Below, one piece after another: positions 53,847 through 62,888 of a DNA stretch of 64,000 nucleotides. Under the pieces are notes generated by a model. That model ran no database searches and was not told where the DNA came from. It worked only from the letters and a program-made list of their open reading frames with translations. This DNA comes from Pseudorhodoferax sp. Leaf265 (lineage in GTDB: Bacteria; Pseudomonadota; Gammaproteobacteria; Burkholderiales; Burkholderiaceae_C): contig NZ_LMMT01000017.1 in assembly GCF_001422365.1 (NCBI RefSeq), positions 1 through 64,000 of the forward strand, given 5' to 3'. Positions within the stretch are counted from its first letter, which is position 1. Each line of letters starts with the position of its first letter. The translations under genes were made by a program, and so were the position numbers.

Positions 53847-54080
53847 GGTTGATCTCCAAGGTCGCGACCACTGTGAACGGAACAGGGACCCGCCGCGCGC
53901 TGCCATGCGGCCGTTGCCTTGTCGGAGAAGACGCCGTCGCCGCCTGCGTGCCAGGCTGGGACCTCCGAACGCAGGTCTGGCCGCGTCGGACGGCAGGCCT
54001 GCCCGCGCCGGATGCCGTCCCACGTCCACATGTGGCAACGCCTTCGCGCGACGGCACCGGCGCATCGGCACGCTTGCAGC

Positions 54081-55523
54081 ATGCACCCCACCAACACATC
54101 CGCCCTGGCAGAGCCGGCCCATGCAGCGACGCCCACCGCCCTGCCGCGCCAGGCCTATCCCTGTTCCGACGACCGCTACCCCGCCAGCATCGGCCACGCA
54201 CTGGCGCCTGCGCGCGCCAGCTCGTACCGGGCCGTGTACGAGGAACTCGTACACCCCGCCACCGACCGGCTGGCGGCGCAGCGCCGTTCGCTGGCGCTGC
54301 TGCGCGATGCGCTCGATGCCGTGGCGAGCCAGCCGGACGACCTGCCGGACTCGCCCGAGGGACTGGTCGGCTGGATGACGGCCTCGGCGAAAAAGGCCAC
54401 CGATGCCTACCAGGACTATCTGGCGCAGCGCCGCGCCGGTGCGCCGCGCCGCTTTTTCTCCAACCGCACGCACGCGCTGTACTTCCTGCAAGCTGTGGCG
54501 CCGACCAAGCTGGTCGACGGCTCCTGGCTGTTCGGCTGCACGCGCCATGCGCGCGACCCGCGCATGGCCGGCCTGGCGCAGACCTACCTCGAGGAACTCG
54601 GCAACGGCGATGCCAGCAAGAACCATGTGCTGCTGTACCGCGAGCTGCTGCGCGCCCATGGGCTGAACGAGGGCACGCACCTCAGTGACGAGCATTTCGA
54701 GCAGGGCGCCATCCAGCTGGCGCTGGGCCACACGACCGAGCAGATGCTGCCCGAGGTGATCGGCTTCAACCTGGGCTACGAGCAGCTGCCGCTGCACCTG
54801 TTGATCACCGCGTACGAGCTCAATGAACTGGGCCTGGACCCGTACTACTTCACGCTGCACGTGACCGTGGACAACGCCGACAGCGGGCACGCGCGCAAGG
54901 CCATCGACGCGGTGGCGCTCAACGCCGCGCGCTTCGCGGACGCCGGCCGCTACTGGGAGCGCGTGCGCCGCGGCTACCGGCTCAACGACCTGGGCCTGGG
55001 GACGAACAGCGTGATCGCCGGCTTCGACCTCGATGCCGAGGTGCTGCGCATCTTCATCGCCAAGAGCGCCGCGGGAGCTGGCGCGCACTCGGACTACTGC
55101 CGCATCGAGGGCCGCACCGTGAACGCCTGGCTCAGCGAGCCTGCGCGCGTCGGGGAATTCCTGCAGGCCCTGGTGCGCAAAGGCTGGATCGTGCCGGGCG
55201 CGGAACCCGCACATAGCCGCTTCTGGCAGCTGCTGGTGGGCGAACGCGCCGAGATGTTCGGCGTGTTCAGCGACTACGAGCTGCAGGCATTGTTCGACTG
55301 GATCCGCGGCCCCGCTGCAGCGGACGGCCGCCGCTACGACGCGCCCGCACAGGGCACGGCGCGCACGCCGAGCTTCCGGGCCGCGCAGCGCCTGCGCGCC
55401 AGCCTCGGCACCGAGGGGCCACCCGCACAGGGCGCGGAGCCGCATCTGCTGGCACCTGGCGCGCACTGGACGCCGCAAGGCCTGGACGCCACGCGCGCGC
55501 TGGTCGCCAGCCTGCGCGGCTGA
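54081..55523 (+). CDS. Iron-containing redox enzyme family protein (heme-oxygenase-like diiron fold)
   Basis: A 480-residue protein of the Haem_oxygenas_2 group. The core: YLEELGNGDASKNHVLLYRELL (Glu and His ligands), EQGAIQLALG, and IGFNLGYEQLPLHLLITAYELNELGLDPYYFTLHVTVDNADSGHARKA, which holds the remaining Glu/Asp/His ligand positions. The C-terminal region has HSDYCRIEGRTVNAWLSEP and MFGVFSDYELQALFDWI. Characterised relatives of the fold are N- and C-oxygenases; this subfamily has no known reaction to my knowledge. ATG 54081 chosen by family start; the open frame extends 54 codons upstream without coding character. Confidence 0.8.
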   Translation: MHPTNTSALAEPAHAATPTALPRQAYPCSDDRYPASIGHALAPARASSYRAVYEELVHPATDRLAAQRRSLALLRDALDAVASQPDDLPDSPEGLVGWMTASAKKATDAYQDYLAQRRAGAPRRFFSNRTHALYFLQAVAPTKLVDGSWLFGCTRHARDPRMAGLAQTYLEELGNGDASKNHVLLYRELLRAHGLNEGTHLSDEHFEQGAIQLALGHTTEQMLPEVIGFNLGYEQLPLHLLITAYELNELGLDPYYFTLHVTVDNADSGHARKAIDAVALNAARFADAGRYWERVRRGYRLNDLGLGTNSVIAGFDLDAEVLRIFIAKSAAGAGAHSDYCRIEGRTVNAWLSEPARVGEFLQALVRKGWIVPGAEPAHSRFWQLLVGERAEMFGVFSDYELQALFDWIRGPAAADGRRYDAPAQGTARTPSFRAAQRLRASLGTEGPPAQGAEPHLLAPGAHWTPQGLDATRALVASLRG

Positions 55524-55572
55524 GGCCTGCCACGGCGCGCGTGGGGGTGGGCTGCCGCTCTACCATCGCGCC

Positions 55573-56028
55573 ATGCGCACCTTGCACGACGACGACTCCA
55601 ACCACCTGCGCCGCGCCTTCGTGGCGGCACGCACCGCACGCGCCGCCGGCGACATGCCCTTCGGCGCCGTGCTGGCCCGCGACGGCCAGGCCGTATGGAC
55701 AGCACGCAACCGCCAGCACACGGCCGGCGACCCCAGCGCCCATGCCGAACTCGTGCTGTTGCGCGAGGCCTGCGCGGCCCTGGGCCCGGACGCGCTGCGC
55801 GGCGCCACGGTCTACGCCAGTGGCGAGCCCTGCGCCATGTGCGCAGGCGCCATGTTCTGGGCCGGCGTGGCCCGCATCGTGTTCGGCGCACCGCTGGACG
55901 AGATGGAAGCGCGCCTGGGCGGCCCGCTGCTGGGCCTGGGCTGCGCGGACACGCTGGCCGCCGCGCAGCCGGCTGTCACGGTCGAAGGGCCGCTGCTGCT
56001 GGACGAAGCGCTGGCCGTGCTCGCGTAG
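55573..56028 (+). CDS. Nucleoside/tRNA-type deaminase
   Basis: A 151-residue zinc deaminase of the CDA superfamily. Zinc and proton-shuttle residues: HAE in SAHAELVLL near residue 57, and PCAMC near 86. The N-terminal segment DMPFGAVLARDG and the AGAMFWAGVARIVFG strand match guanine-deaminase-like and TadA-like enzymes. TadA itself is probably elsewhere, so a free-base or nucleoside substrate is likelier. Convergent with the LysR gene, one base between stops. Confidence 0.85.
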   Translation: MRTLHDDDSNHLRRAFVAARTARAAGDMPFGAVLARDGQAVWTARNRQHTAGDPSAHAELVLLREACAALGPDALRGATVYASGEPCAMCAGAMFWAGVARIVFGAPLDEMEARLGGPLLGLGCADTLAAAQPAVTVEGPLLLDEALAVLA

Positions 56029-56029
56029 T

Positions 56030-56914
56030 TCAGCCGCCCTGCACCACCGCGTCGCGGAAGTCGGCGCAGACCGGCGACAGATAGCCCGCCGCGCGCCAGA
56101 ACACGCCGAGCTCGCGCCGCCACAGCAGCGCATCGCCGGGCAGCGCCATCAGGCCGTGGCCTTCGGGCTGCTGCAGCAGTTGCGCGGGCATCACGCCCAG
56201 CAGATCGGACTGGCGCAGCAGTTCAGCGAAGGCCGAGGGTGAGGCCGTGCTCTCCACGGCCACGCGCGGTGGCGGCAGGCCGGCCTCGGTGAAGCGCTCG
56301 TCCAGCCAGTGGCGCAGGTAGAGCGAGCTGGCCGGCAGCGCCCAGCGCTCGGCCGTGAGGTCGGCCAGCGCGCGCAGCTGCGCGCGGCGCGGGTGGCGGC
56401 TGCGCAGGGCCACGCGCAAGTCCAGCGGGCCGAGCGGGCGCCAGTCCAGATCCCGCGGCACGCGGTCGGGGCGCGCGGCCAGCACCAGGTCGACCTCGGC
56501 GCGCTGCAGCAGCTCCAGCAGCCGCGCACTGAGCTGCGTCTCGATGCTGAACTGGGCCAGCGGCCGCTGCGCGACGAAGCGCGCCAGCAGCGGCGACAGC
56601 AGCGTGGACATCAGGTGCGGCAGCACGCCCACGCGCACGGCGCCCGCGCGGGCCTGGCGCTGCTCGGCCAGGTCGCCGCGCAGGTCGCCCATGGCCAGCA
56701 GCACGCGCTGCGCATGCGCCTTGAGCGACAGGCCTGCGGGCGTCGGCACCACGCCATGGCCGCTGCGCTCGACGAGCCGCAGGCCGGATCCGGCTTCCAG
56801 CCGCGCCAGCGTCTTGGACAGCGCCGACTGCGTGACGCCCAGGGCGTCCGCCGCACGGTGCAGGTTGCCGTGCTCGGCCAGTTGCAGGAACGCCTGCAGG
56901 TCTTCGAGCCGCAT
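56030..56914 (-). CDS. LysR-family regulator
   Basis: A 294-residue LysR regulator. Winged helix: MRLEDLQAFLQLAEHGNLHRAADALGVTQSALSKTLARLEAGSGLRLVER. Effector domain follows. It is divergent from a Bug receptor, an oxidoreductase and a CoA-transferase, and between them lies an ideal LysR operator. Probable local activator of that operon. ATG 56914 has GGAG upstream. Confidence 0.92.
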   Translation of the reverse strand: MRLEDLQAFLQLAEHGNLHRAADALGVTQSALSKTLARLEAGSGLRLVERSGHGVVPTPAGLSLKAHAQRVLLAMGDLRGDLAEQRQARAGAVRVGVLPHLMSTLLSPLLARFVAQRPLAQFSIETQLSARLLELLQRAEVDLVLAARPDRVPRDLDWRPLGPLDLRVALRSRHPRRAQLRALADLTAERWALPASSLYLRHWLDERFTEAGLPPPRVAVESTASPSAFAELLRQSDLLGVMPAQLLQQPEGHGLMALPGDALLWRRELGVFWRAAGYLSPVCADFRDAVVQGG

Positions 56915-56942
56915 GTCTCCTCCGCGCGGTGGGTGCTGCCGG

Positions 56943-56967
56943 CGATTCCCGGCGGGCATCGGAATCG
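56943..56967. promoter_or_regulatory. LysR-type operator CGATTCC-N11-GGAATCG
   Basis: A perfect 7-bp inverted repeat (56943-56949 and 56961-56967) separated by exactly 11 bases contains the T-N11-A core bound by LysR tetramers. It is 29 bases from the LysR start and about 100 bases from the Bug receptor start, the usual recognition-site position. Confidence 0.8.
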
Positions 56968-57067
56968 GCCCGGCAGGAATTGAGCGGGACCGGGCGGCGA
57001 TCCTAAACTGCCCCGCAAGCCGGCGGCCCGGGCACGGACCGACCGACAGACACCAAGGAGACAAGCC

Positions 57068-58057
57068 ATGCCCAACATCCACCGGCGCCTTCTGGGCGCT
57101 GCCCTGCTGCTCGCGACAACCCTGCCGATCCCGCAATGGGCCCACGCGTCCGACAACGCGCCCTACCCCAGCAAGCCGCTGACCATCGTCGTGCCCTCGG
57201 TGGCCGGCAACGTCAACGACGCCGTGGCCCGCCTGCTGGGCCAGGAACTCACCAAGGCCTGGGGCCAGCCCGTCATCGTCGACAACAAGCCCGGCGCCGG
57301 CACCACCACGGGCACCAAGTTCGTGGCCCAGGCGCCCAAGGACGGCTACACGGCGCTCCTGACCTTCACGGCCCATGTGCAGAACCCACCGCTGTTCCCC
57401 AACATCGGCTACGACCCGGTGAAGGACTTCACGGCCGTCAGCGAGGTGGCGGCCTCGTCCACCATCCTCGCGGTCTCGCCGGACTTCCCGGCGCGCACGC
57501 TGCCCGAACTCGTCAAGCTCGTGCAGGCCAACCCGGGCAAGTACCCGTACGGCTCCTACGGCATGGGCACGACGGGCCACATCCTGGGCGAGCTGTTCAA
57601 GCGCGAGGCCGGGCTGGACATGGTGCACGTGCCCTACAAGGGCGGCGCGCCGCTGGCCACGGACCTCGCGGCCGGCCACGTCAAGATCGGCCTGATCGCC
57701 GTGGGCACGGCCAAGCCGCTGCTGCAGAGCGGCAAGCTGGTGCCCGTGGCCATGGCCGGGGCGCAGCGCTCGGCCCTGCTGCCCGAGGTGCCGACCTTCC
57801 TGGAGAACGGCTACAAGGGCTTCGAGCCGGACGCCTGGATGGGCCTGCTGATGCCCGCCGGCGTGCCGCCGGAACGCGCCGCGGCGCTGTCCAGGGAGGT
57901 GGCGCGCATCGTGCGGCTGCCCGAGATCGACAGGCGCATGCGCGAGCTGAACCTGGTGCCCATCGGCAACACGCCGCAGGAGTTCGACGCCGTGCTGCGC
58001 GGCGACCTCGACAAATGGTCGCGCTTCGTGCGCGAGCTCAACATCAAGATCGAATGA
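57068..58057 (+). CDS. Bug-family solute receptor
   Basis: A 329-residue periplasmic Bug receptor with signal peptide (LGAALLLATTLPIPQWAHAS). Core LTIVVPSVAGNVNDAVARLLGQEL, VDNKPGAGTTTGTKFVAQ, HVPYKGGAPLATDLAAGHV and a C-terminal LLMPAGVPPER. The usual Gly-Gly in the first loop (PPGGxxD) is replaced by Ser-Val-Ala-Gly-Asn, so ligand contacts there may differ. AAGGAG before ATG 57068. First gene of the LysR-divergent operon; overlaps the next gene by 4 bases. Confidence 0.92.
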   Translation: MPNIHRRLLGAALLLATTLPIPQWAHASDNAPYPSKPLTIVVPSVAGNVNDAVARLLGQELTKAWGQPVIVDNKPGAGTTTGTKFVAQAPKDGYTALLTFTAHVQNPPLFPNIGYDPVKDFTAVSEVAASSTILAVSPDFPARTLPELVKLVQANPGKYPYGSYGMGTTGHILGELFKREAGLDMVHVPYKGGAPLATDLAAGHVKIGLIAVGTAKPLLQSGKLVPVAMAGAQRSALLPEVPTFLENGYKGFEPDAWMGLLMPAGVPPERAAALSREVARIVRLPEIDRRMRELNLVPIGNTPQEFDAVLRGDLDKWSRFVRELNIKIE

Positions 58058-59064
58058 CCTCGTCGACCTACACCGGATTGCTCTGCACCCGCTTCGGCCA
58101 CTGGAGCGAACTCGCGCTGAAACAGCTGCCGCACCAGCCGCTGGCCCCGGGCCAGGTGCGGCTGCGCGTGCGCCATGCCGGCGTGGGCTTCGCCGTGAGC
58201 CTGTTCGTGGCCGGCACCTACCAGCGCAAACCACCCCTGCCCTTCACGCCCGGAACCGAAGCCGCGGGCGAGGTGCTGGAGGTGGCACCGGACGTGACGC
58301 AGCTGCAACCCGGCCAGCGCGTGATGGCCGCCCTGGACTGGGGCGCGTTCGCCGAGGAGGCCGTGATCGCGGCCGACACGGTCTACCCGCTACCCGATGC
58401 CGTGCCGCTGGCCAAGGCCGCGGCGCTGCCCATCACCTACGGCACGACATGGGCCGCACTGCAGTGGCGCGCCGCGCTGCAAGCCGGCGAGACGCTGCTC
58501 GTGCACGGCGCCGCCGGCGCGCTGGGCATGGCGGCCGTGCACATCGGTCGGCTCATGGGCGCGCAGGTCATCGCCACGGCCAGCACGCCCGAGAAGCGCG
58601 CCGCCGCGCTGGCGCTGGGCGCGCACCACGCGCTGGCCGGCGATGCCGAGACCTTGGCGGCCGCCGTCAAGGCGGTCTGCCCGCGCGGCGCCGACGTGGT
58701 GTTCGACCCCGTGGGCGGCGCGCTGTTCGACGCCTCGCTGCGCTGCACCGCGCCCGAGGCGCGCATCCTGAGCATCGGCTACGCGAGCGGCACCATCCCG
58801 AGCGCACCGGCCAATCTGCTCTTGGTCAAGAACCTCAGCGTGATCGGCTTCAACTACGGCTACTACATCGGCTGGGGCCTGACCGACGAGCGCCGCCGCT
58901 ATGCGCCCAAGGTACAGGCGCTGGTCGCCAAGCTGCTCGCCAACGTGGCCGAAGGGCGCATGGCGCTGCCGCAGACCCAGCATTTCCCGCTGGCCGACTG
59001 GCATGCGGCGCTGGACACCACGCTGTCGCGCCGCGCCATCGGCAAAGTCATCATCGATCTATGA
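58054..59064 (+). CDS. Quinone-oxidoreductase-like MDR protein
   Basis: A 336-residue medium-chain dehydrogenase/reductase. GroES-like N-terminal domain (LPFTPGTEAAGEVLEVAPDVTQLQPGQRVMA), then the NADPH-binding Rossmann segment LLVHGAAGALGMAAVHIGRLMGAQVIATASTPEKR near residue 150, then ADVVFDPVGGALFDASLRC. No zinc-binding Cys cluster is present, as in quinone oxidoreductases. It may reduce an enone or enoyl-CoA made in the same pathway. Overlaps both neighbours. Confidence 0.9.
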   Translation: MTSSTYTGLLCTRFGHWSELALKQLPHQPLAPGQVRLRVRHAGVGFAVSLFVAGTYQRKPPLPFTPGTEAAGEVLEVAPDVTQLQPGQRVMAALDWGAFAEEAVIAADTVYPLPDAVPLAKAAALPITYGTTWAALQWRAALQAGETLLVHGAAGALGMAAVHIGRLMGAQVIATASTPEKRAAALALGAHHALAGDAETLAAAVKAVCPRGADVVFDPVGGALFDASLRCTAPEARILSIGYASGTIPSAPANLLLVKNLSVIGFNYGYYIGWGLTDERRRYAPKVQALVAKLLANVAEGRMALPQTQHFPLADWHAALDTTLSRRAIGKVIIDL

Positions 59065-60191
59065 CCGCAGAAGACCTCCCGCTGCACGGCCTGACCGTGC
59101 TCGACCTCTCCCAGGGCATCGCCGGCCCGCACTGCGGCCTGCTGCTGCGCCAGCAGGGCGCGCGCGTGATCAAGGTCGAGCCGCCGCAGGGCGACTGGAG
59201 CCGGCAGATGGGCCGCGCGCGCGCCGGCCACACGGCCATCTCCATCGCCTACAACCTGGGCAAGGAAAGCGTGGTGCTGGACACGCGCACCGAGCCTGGC
59301 CGCACCGCGCTGCGCCAGCTCGCCGCGCAGGCCGACGTGGTGGTGCAGAACTACCGCCCCGGCGTGGTCGAGCGCATGGGCGTGGGCTACGCCGAACTCG
59401 CGGCGCAACGGCCGGGCTTGGTCTACGTGTCGATCTCGGGCCACGGCGCGACCGGCCCCGACGCCCAGCTGCCGGCGCTGGACACCACCATGCAGGCCGC
59501 CACGGGCCTCATGCACCTGAACCGCGACGCCACGGGCGCGCCGCGCCGCATCGGCCTGTTCCTGGTGGACATCGCGACCGGCCTGCAGGCCGCGCAGAAC
59601 GCCATGGCCGCACTGGTGCGCGCGGCGCGCACGGGCCAGGGCCGGCATGTGCAGGTCTCGATGCTGGAGACCGCCGCCGCACTGCAGAGCTACCTGGTGC
59701 TGGACGCTGCGATGTTCCCAGAGGCGGAAGCGGCCGCCTTCAACGTGCCCACCGGCCTGTTCCGTGCCAGCGACGGCCACCTCTACGTGAGCATGCTGGA
59801 CGACGCCATGTTCCGCCGCCTGGCCGAGGCGCTGGAGCGCCACGACTGGCTGGCCGACCCGGACCTGGCCACGAGCGCGGGCCGCATCCCGCGCGCGGCC
59901 GAGCTCAACGGCGTGCTGGCCAGCCAGATCGCCACGCAGACGGTGGCCGACTGGGAAGCGCTGCTGCGCCGCCATGACGTGCTGCACGCACGCGCCGCGC
60001 GCCCGCAGGACCTGCCGTACAGCGCGCAGGCGCGCCATGCGGGCGTGTTCGCGCCGCTCGAGGTGCCGGGCCTGGGCCGGCTGGACTGGCCCAACATGCC
60101 GGGCCAGGCCGGGCGCGCACCCCAAGGCGCGGCACCGCTGCTGGGCCAGCACACGCACGCGGTGCTGGCGGAGTTCGGCATCGCGGTTTGA
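59061..60191 (+). CDS. CaiB/BaiF-type CoA-transferase
   Basis: A 376-residue family III CoA-transferase: GLTVLDLSQGIAGPHCGLLLRQQGARVIKVEPPQGDWSRQMG, then NLGKESVVLDTRTE, QNYRPGVVERMGVGY. The segment around PALDTTMQAATGLM supplies the catalytic Asp near residue 147. Distinct from the transferase at 44965. With the Bug receptor and MDR gene it forms an uptake and activation unit for an acid. The start overlaps the oxidoreductase stop. Confidence 0.9.
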   Translation: MTAEDLPLHGLTVLDLSQGIAGPHCGLLLRQQGARVIKVEPPQGDWSRQMGRARAGHTAISIAYNLGKESVVLDTRTEPGRTALRQLAAQADVVVQNYRPGVVERMGVGYAELAAQRPGLVYVSISGHGATGPDAQLPALDTTMQAATGLMHLNRDATGAPRRIGLFLVDIATGLQAAQNAMAALVRAARTGQGRHVQVSMLETAAALQSYLVLDAAMFPEAEAAAFNVPTGLFRASDGHLYVSMLDDAMFRRLAEALERHDWLADPDLATSAGRIPRAAELNGVLASQIATQTVADWEALLRRHDVLHARAARPQDLPYSAQARHAGVFAPLEVPGLGRLDWPNMPGQAGRAPQGAAPLLGQHTHAVLAEFGIAV

Positions 60192-60309
60192 TGCCGGCCG
60201 GGGCGGCCCGGTGCCGAACCGGAGCCGTGCGGCGCTCGGGGCGAGAATCCGGCCCGCGCGCGCCGCGTTCGGCGGCGCACACCGTCCACCGCCCCAACCA
60301 AGCCCTCAG

Positions 60310-60648
60310 ATGCCGAACCTTCGCCCACCTTGGGCGCTCCTCCTTGCCACAGCCGCGCTCGGGTCGAGCGGCTGCGGCAACGAGGCCGGCGGCGTGGCGC
60401 AGCTGAGCCAGGAACGCGGCTGCATGCGCTGCCACGGCATGGTGACGAAGTTCGTCGGGCCCGGCTTCCAGCAGGTGGCCGACCGCTACCGCGGCGATGC
60501 CACGGCCACGGCACGCCTCAGCGCGAAGATCATGCAGGGCAGCGTCGGCACCTGGGGCAATGTCATCATGCCGCGCCAACCGCAGGTCAGCGCCGCCGAG
60601 GCCAGCGCGCTGGCCGGCTGGGTGCTGGCCCTGCCGCCCGCGCACTGA
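60310..60648 (+). CDS. Lipoprotein cytochrome c (class I)
   Basis: A 112-residue monoheme cytochrome with a signal/lipobox (LLLATAALGSSGC, Cys near 22), heme site CMRCH near residue 38, and an axial Met in NVIMPRQP near 88. It resembles c551/c552-type electron carriers. The lipid anchor would hold it to a membrane face in the periplasm. ATG 60310; no strong ribosome site. Convergent with the VWA gene. Confidence 0.85.
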   Translation: MPNLRPPWALLLATAALGSSGCGNEAGGVAQLSQERGCMRCHGMVTKFVGPGFQQVADRYRGDATATARLSAKIMQGSVGTWGNVIMPRQPQVSAAEASALAGWVLALPPAH

Positions 60649-60679
60649 GCGCGGCCGGGACCACCGGCGCGTCGGCCAC

Positions 60680-62143
60680 CTACAGCGCCCCGAGTTCCTC
60701 GCGCACCAGCCGCACGATCAGGCGGTCCAGCGTCTGGACCGAGTAGTTGCGCACATCGTGCACGGTCTCGCGGCCCGGGCCGCTGGCGGGCCGCTCCGCG
60801 TCCGCATAGGTCAGGAACACGAAGCGGCCACCGGTGTACTGCGCGATCTGGCGCTGGATGTACTCGCCCTGCTTGTCCAGCCCGCTGGCGCCCACGCTGA
60901 AGACCTTGATGCCCTTGCCCAGCGCCGCCTGCAGGTCCTGGTCGTATTGCAGACCGCCGTCGTCCAGGTGCGGCGGTGCGTCGGCCAGCAACAGCACCAT
61001 GCGCGTGGCGCCGTCGCCGCGCCAGGCCAGGCGGTGCACGGTCTCGTGCAAGGCCTCGTTCATGGCCTCGGGGTAGTCGCCGCCGCCGTCGGCCTGCAGG
61101 CGGTCCAGCACGCGCTGGAATGCGCCCAGGTCGTTCGTGAAGTCGTGGCTGCGCAGCACGAAGGCGTCGCCCTGGTCGCGGTAGGCCACCAGCGCGAAGC
61201 ACAGGTCGGGCCGGCTCGGCAGGCCCGCCACCTCGTCGGCGATGCTGCGCAGGCTGGCCTTGAGCTTGCCGATCTCGTCGCCCATGGAGCCTGTGGCGTC
61301 GACGAGGAAGACCAGGTCCAGCCGTGCACGCTCCTGTGGCGCGCCCGCGTCCAGCCGCAGCTCCAGCGCGCTCTTGCGGCCACGCTGCAGGTAGCCGCGG
61401 CTCTCCACACCGTGGCGGCGGGCCGTCACCTCGTAGACGCGGGACTGCCGGTCGTCGAAGGCGTCGGGGTGCAGCCAGACCTTGCCGGCGCTGTCGGTGC
61501 GGGCCCAGGCCGCCTGGCCCTGCGGCGAGCGCACCAGCACCTCGGCATCGGCCACCGCGCGGCCCTGGCCGTCGCGCACCTGCAGCAGGTAGCGCTCGCG
61601 GATGTCCAGGGCGCGGTGCGCGACCGGGGTGCGGGCGCGGAAGGCCAGGTACTCGGCGAAGTCGGCGTTGTCGTCGACCACGCCGGCCGTCACCGGACCC
61701 GGGTCGCGCTGGCGCTGCAGCGCCGCCACCTCCGCGCCGCCAGCGCCCTGCGGCGGCGCGGCTTCCGCACGGTCGGCCATGGCGGACTCGGCGGCGGCGG
61801 CCGGTGCGGTCTTGGACAAGGCCGCCGCCAGCCGCGGCCGCGACAGTGCCTTGGACGAGGCCATCTCCTGTCCATCGCCACGGCCCAGTACCTCGCGCAT
61901 CTGCGGCGGCCGGGCGCAATGGGCGGCGCTCGGCGCGCGGAAGTTCGGGCGCACCTGCAGCGGAGCGAAGTCGGGCGGCTGGGCCGGCCCCGCGCCCCCC
62001 GCCACCGGCTGCCCCGCCGGTTGCGGCCAGAGATCGCGGCCCGGGACCTGGGCGGCGCAGGCCGAGAGCATGAGCTGGGCGCACAGCAGCGCCGCCACGG
62101 GGCGATGAAGGCGCTGCAGGCGAGGGACGAAGGCTTGGGGCAT
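60680..62143 (-). CDS. VWA-domain lipoprotein
   Basis: A 487-residue lipoprotein: signal with lipobox LMLSACAAQ (Cys near 29), then a low-complexity Pro/Ala region. Residues about 180-270 form a carboxypeptidase-regulatory-like strand domain (RYLLQVRDGQGRAVADAEVLVRSPQG). A von Willebrand A domain follows from about 295 (LVFLVDATGSMGDEIGKLK with a DxTxS MIDAS, and a second acidic loop GGGDYPEAMNEAL). The opposite-strand neighbour 124 bases away is an ECF sigma factor gene, suggesting common control. Start ATG 62143 has GGAG. Confidence 0.85.
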   Translation of the reverse strand: MPQAFVPRLQRLHRPVAALLCAQLMLSACAAQVPGRDLWPQPAGQPVAGGAGPAQPPDFAPLQVRPNFRAPSAAHCARPPQMREVLGRGDGQEMASSKALSRPRLAAALSKTAPAAAAESAMADRAEAAPPQGAGGAEVAALQRQRDPGPVTAGVVDDNADFAEYLAFRARTPVAHRALDIRERYLLQVRDGQGRAVADAEVLVRSPQGQAAWARTDSAGKVWLHPDAFDDRQSRVYEVTARRHGVESRGYLQRGRKSALELRLDAGAPQERARLDLVFLVDATGSMGDEIGKLKASLRSIADEVAGLPSRPDLCFALVAYRDQGDAFVLRSHDFTNDLGAFQRVLDRLQADGGGDYPEAMNEALHETVHRLAWRGDGATRMVLLLADAPPHLDDGGLQYDQDLQAALGKGIKVFSVGASGLDKQGEYIQRQIAQYTGGRFVFLTYADAERPASGPGRETVHDVRNYSVQTLDRLIVRLVREELGAL

Positions 62144-62267
62144 CGGTGGCTCCGGTGGTTGCGATGCCCTGTGTACGGCCCGGCAGCGGCCGCGGGGTTG
62201 CGATCCACACCCCACGCTAACCCCATGCGCGCGGCTGCGCCGTAGAAGGTGGTGTGAGAATCCATCG

Positions 62268-62888
62268 ATGCTTCAGCGCAGCCACCACGACCTGCCAGAC
62301 GAGGTGCTGATGCAGGCCTATGCGGGCGGCGACAGCGCCGCCTTCGACCAGCTCTACGCACGCCACGAGGCCGCCTTGCTGCGCTTCGTGCGCCGCCTGC
62401 TCGGCACGCGGCTCGCCGCGCAGGCCGACGAGGTGTTCCAGGACACCTGGATGCGCATCATCGGGGCCCGCGCCAGCTTCGACGCCGACCGCGCCGGCTG
62501 GCGCACCTGGGCCTTCACCATCGCCCACAACCTGGCCATGGACCGGCTGCGCACGAGCGGCCGCGAGCAGAGCCTGGAGGAAGCCTCCACCGAAGGCGAC
62601 GACCCCATGGAATGGCTGCAGGAGGCGCTGGACCTGGCCCATCCGCCGGCCGACGACCTGGCCCACTGGCGCGCCGCCGGCCGCCAGCTGCTGCACTGCC
62701 TGGACGCGCTGCCGGACGCCCAGCGCGCCGCCTTTCTGCTGCACCACGAAGACGGCGCCAGCGTGGAAGACCTGGCAGAACGCCTGGGCCTGGGGTTCGA
62801 GACCGCCAAGAGCCGGCTGCGCTACGCCCTCGCCAAGCTGCGGGGCTGCATGCAGCACTACCTGGCGCCCAGCGGAGCCGCCCGGTGA
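62268..62888 (+). CDS. ECF-type sigma-70 family sigma factor
   Basis: A 206-residue ECF sigma factor. Sigma2 spans about 22-90 (FDQLYARHEAALLRFVRRLLG, VFQDTWMRIIG, WTFxIAHN-type helix as RTWAFTIAHNLAMDRLR). Sigma4 spans about 143-195 (LDALPDAQRAAFLLHHEDGASVEDLAERLGLGFETAKSRLRYALAKLR). Start ATG 62268 lies on a divergent promoter region shared with the VWA lipoprotein. It overlaps the next gene by 4 bases, typical for a sigma/anti-sigma pair. Confidence 0.92.
   Translation: MLQRSHHDLPDEVLMQAYAGGDSAAFDQLYARHEAALLRFVRRLLGTRLAAQADEVFQDTWMRIIGARASFDADRAGWRTWAFTIAHNLAMDRLRTSGREQSLEEASTEGDDPMEWLQEALDLAHPPADDLAHWRAAGRQLLHCLDALPDAQRAAFLLHHEDGASVEDLAERLGLGFETAKSRLRYALAKLRGCMQHYLAPSGAAR

Noticed and set aside
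53463-55478. Large minus-strand frame opposite the redox-enzyme gene
   Set aside because: Only its last 127 codons look real (start 53846). The rest mirrors the plus-strand gene, which has clear family motifs.
62157-62204. ECF promoter consensus in the sigma/VWA intergenic region
   Set aside because: The GGTTGCGAT repeat was noted but it does not fit a known -35/-10 pair, so no promoter is annotated.
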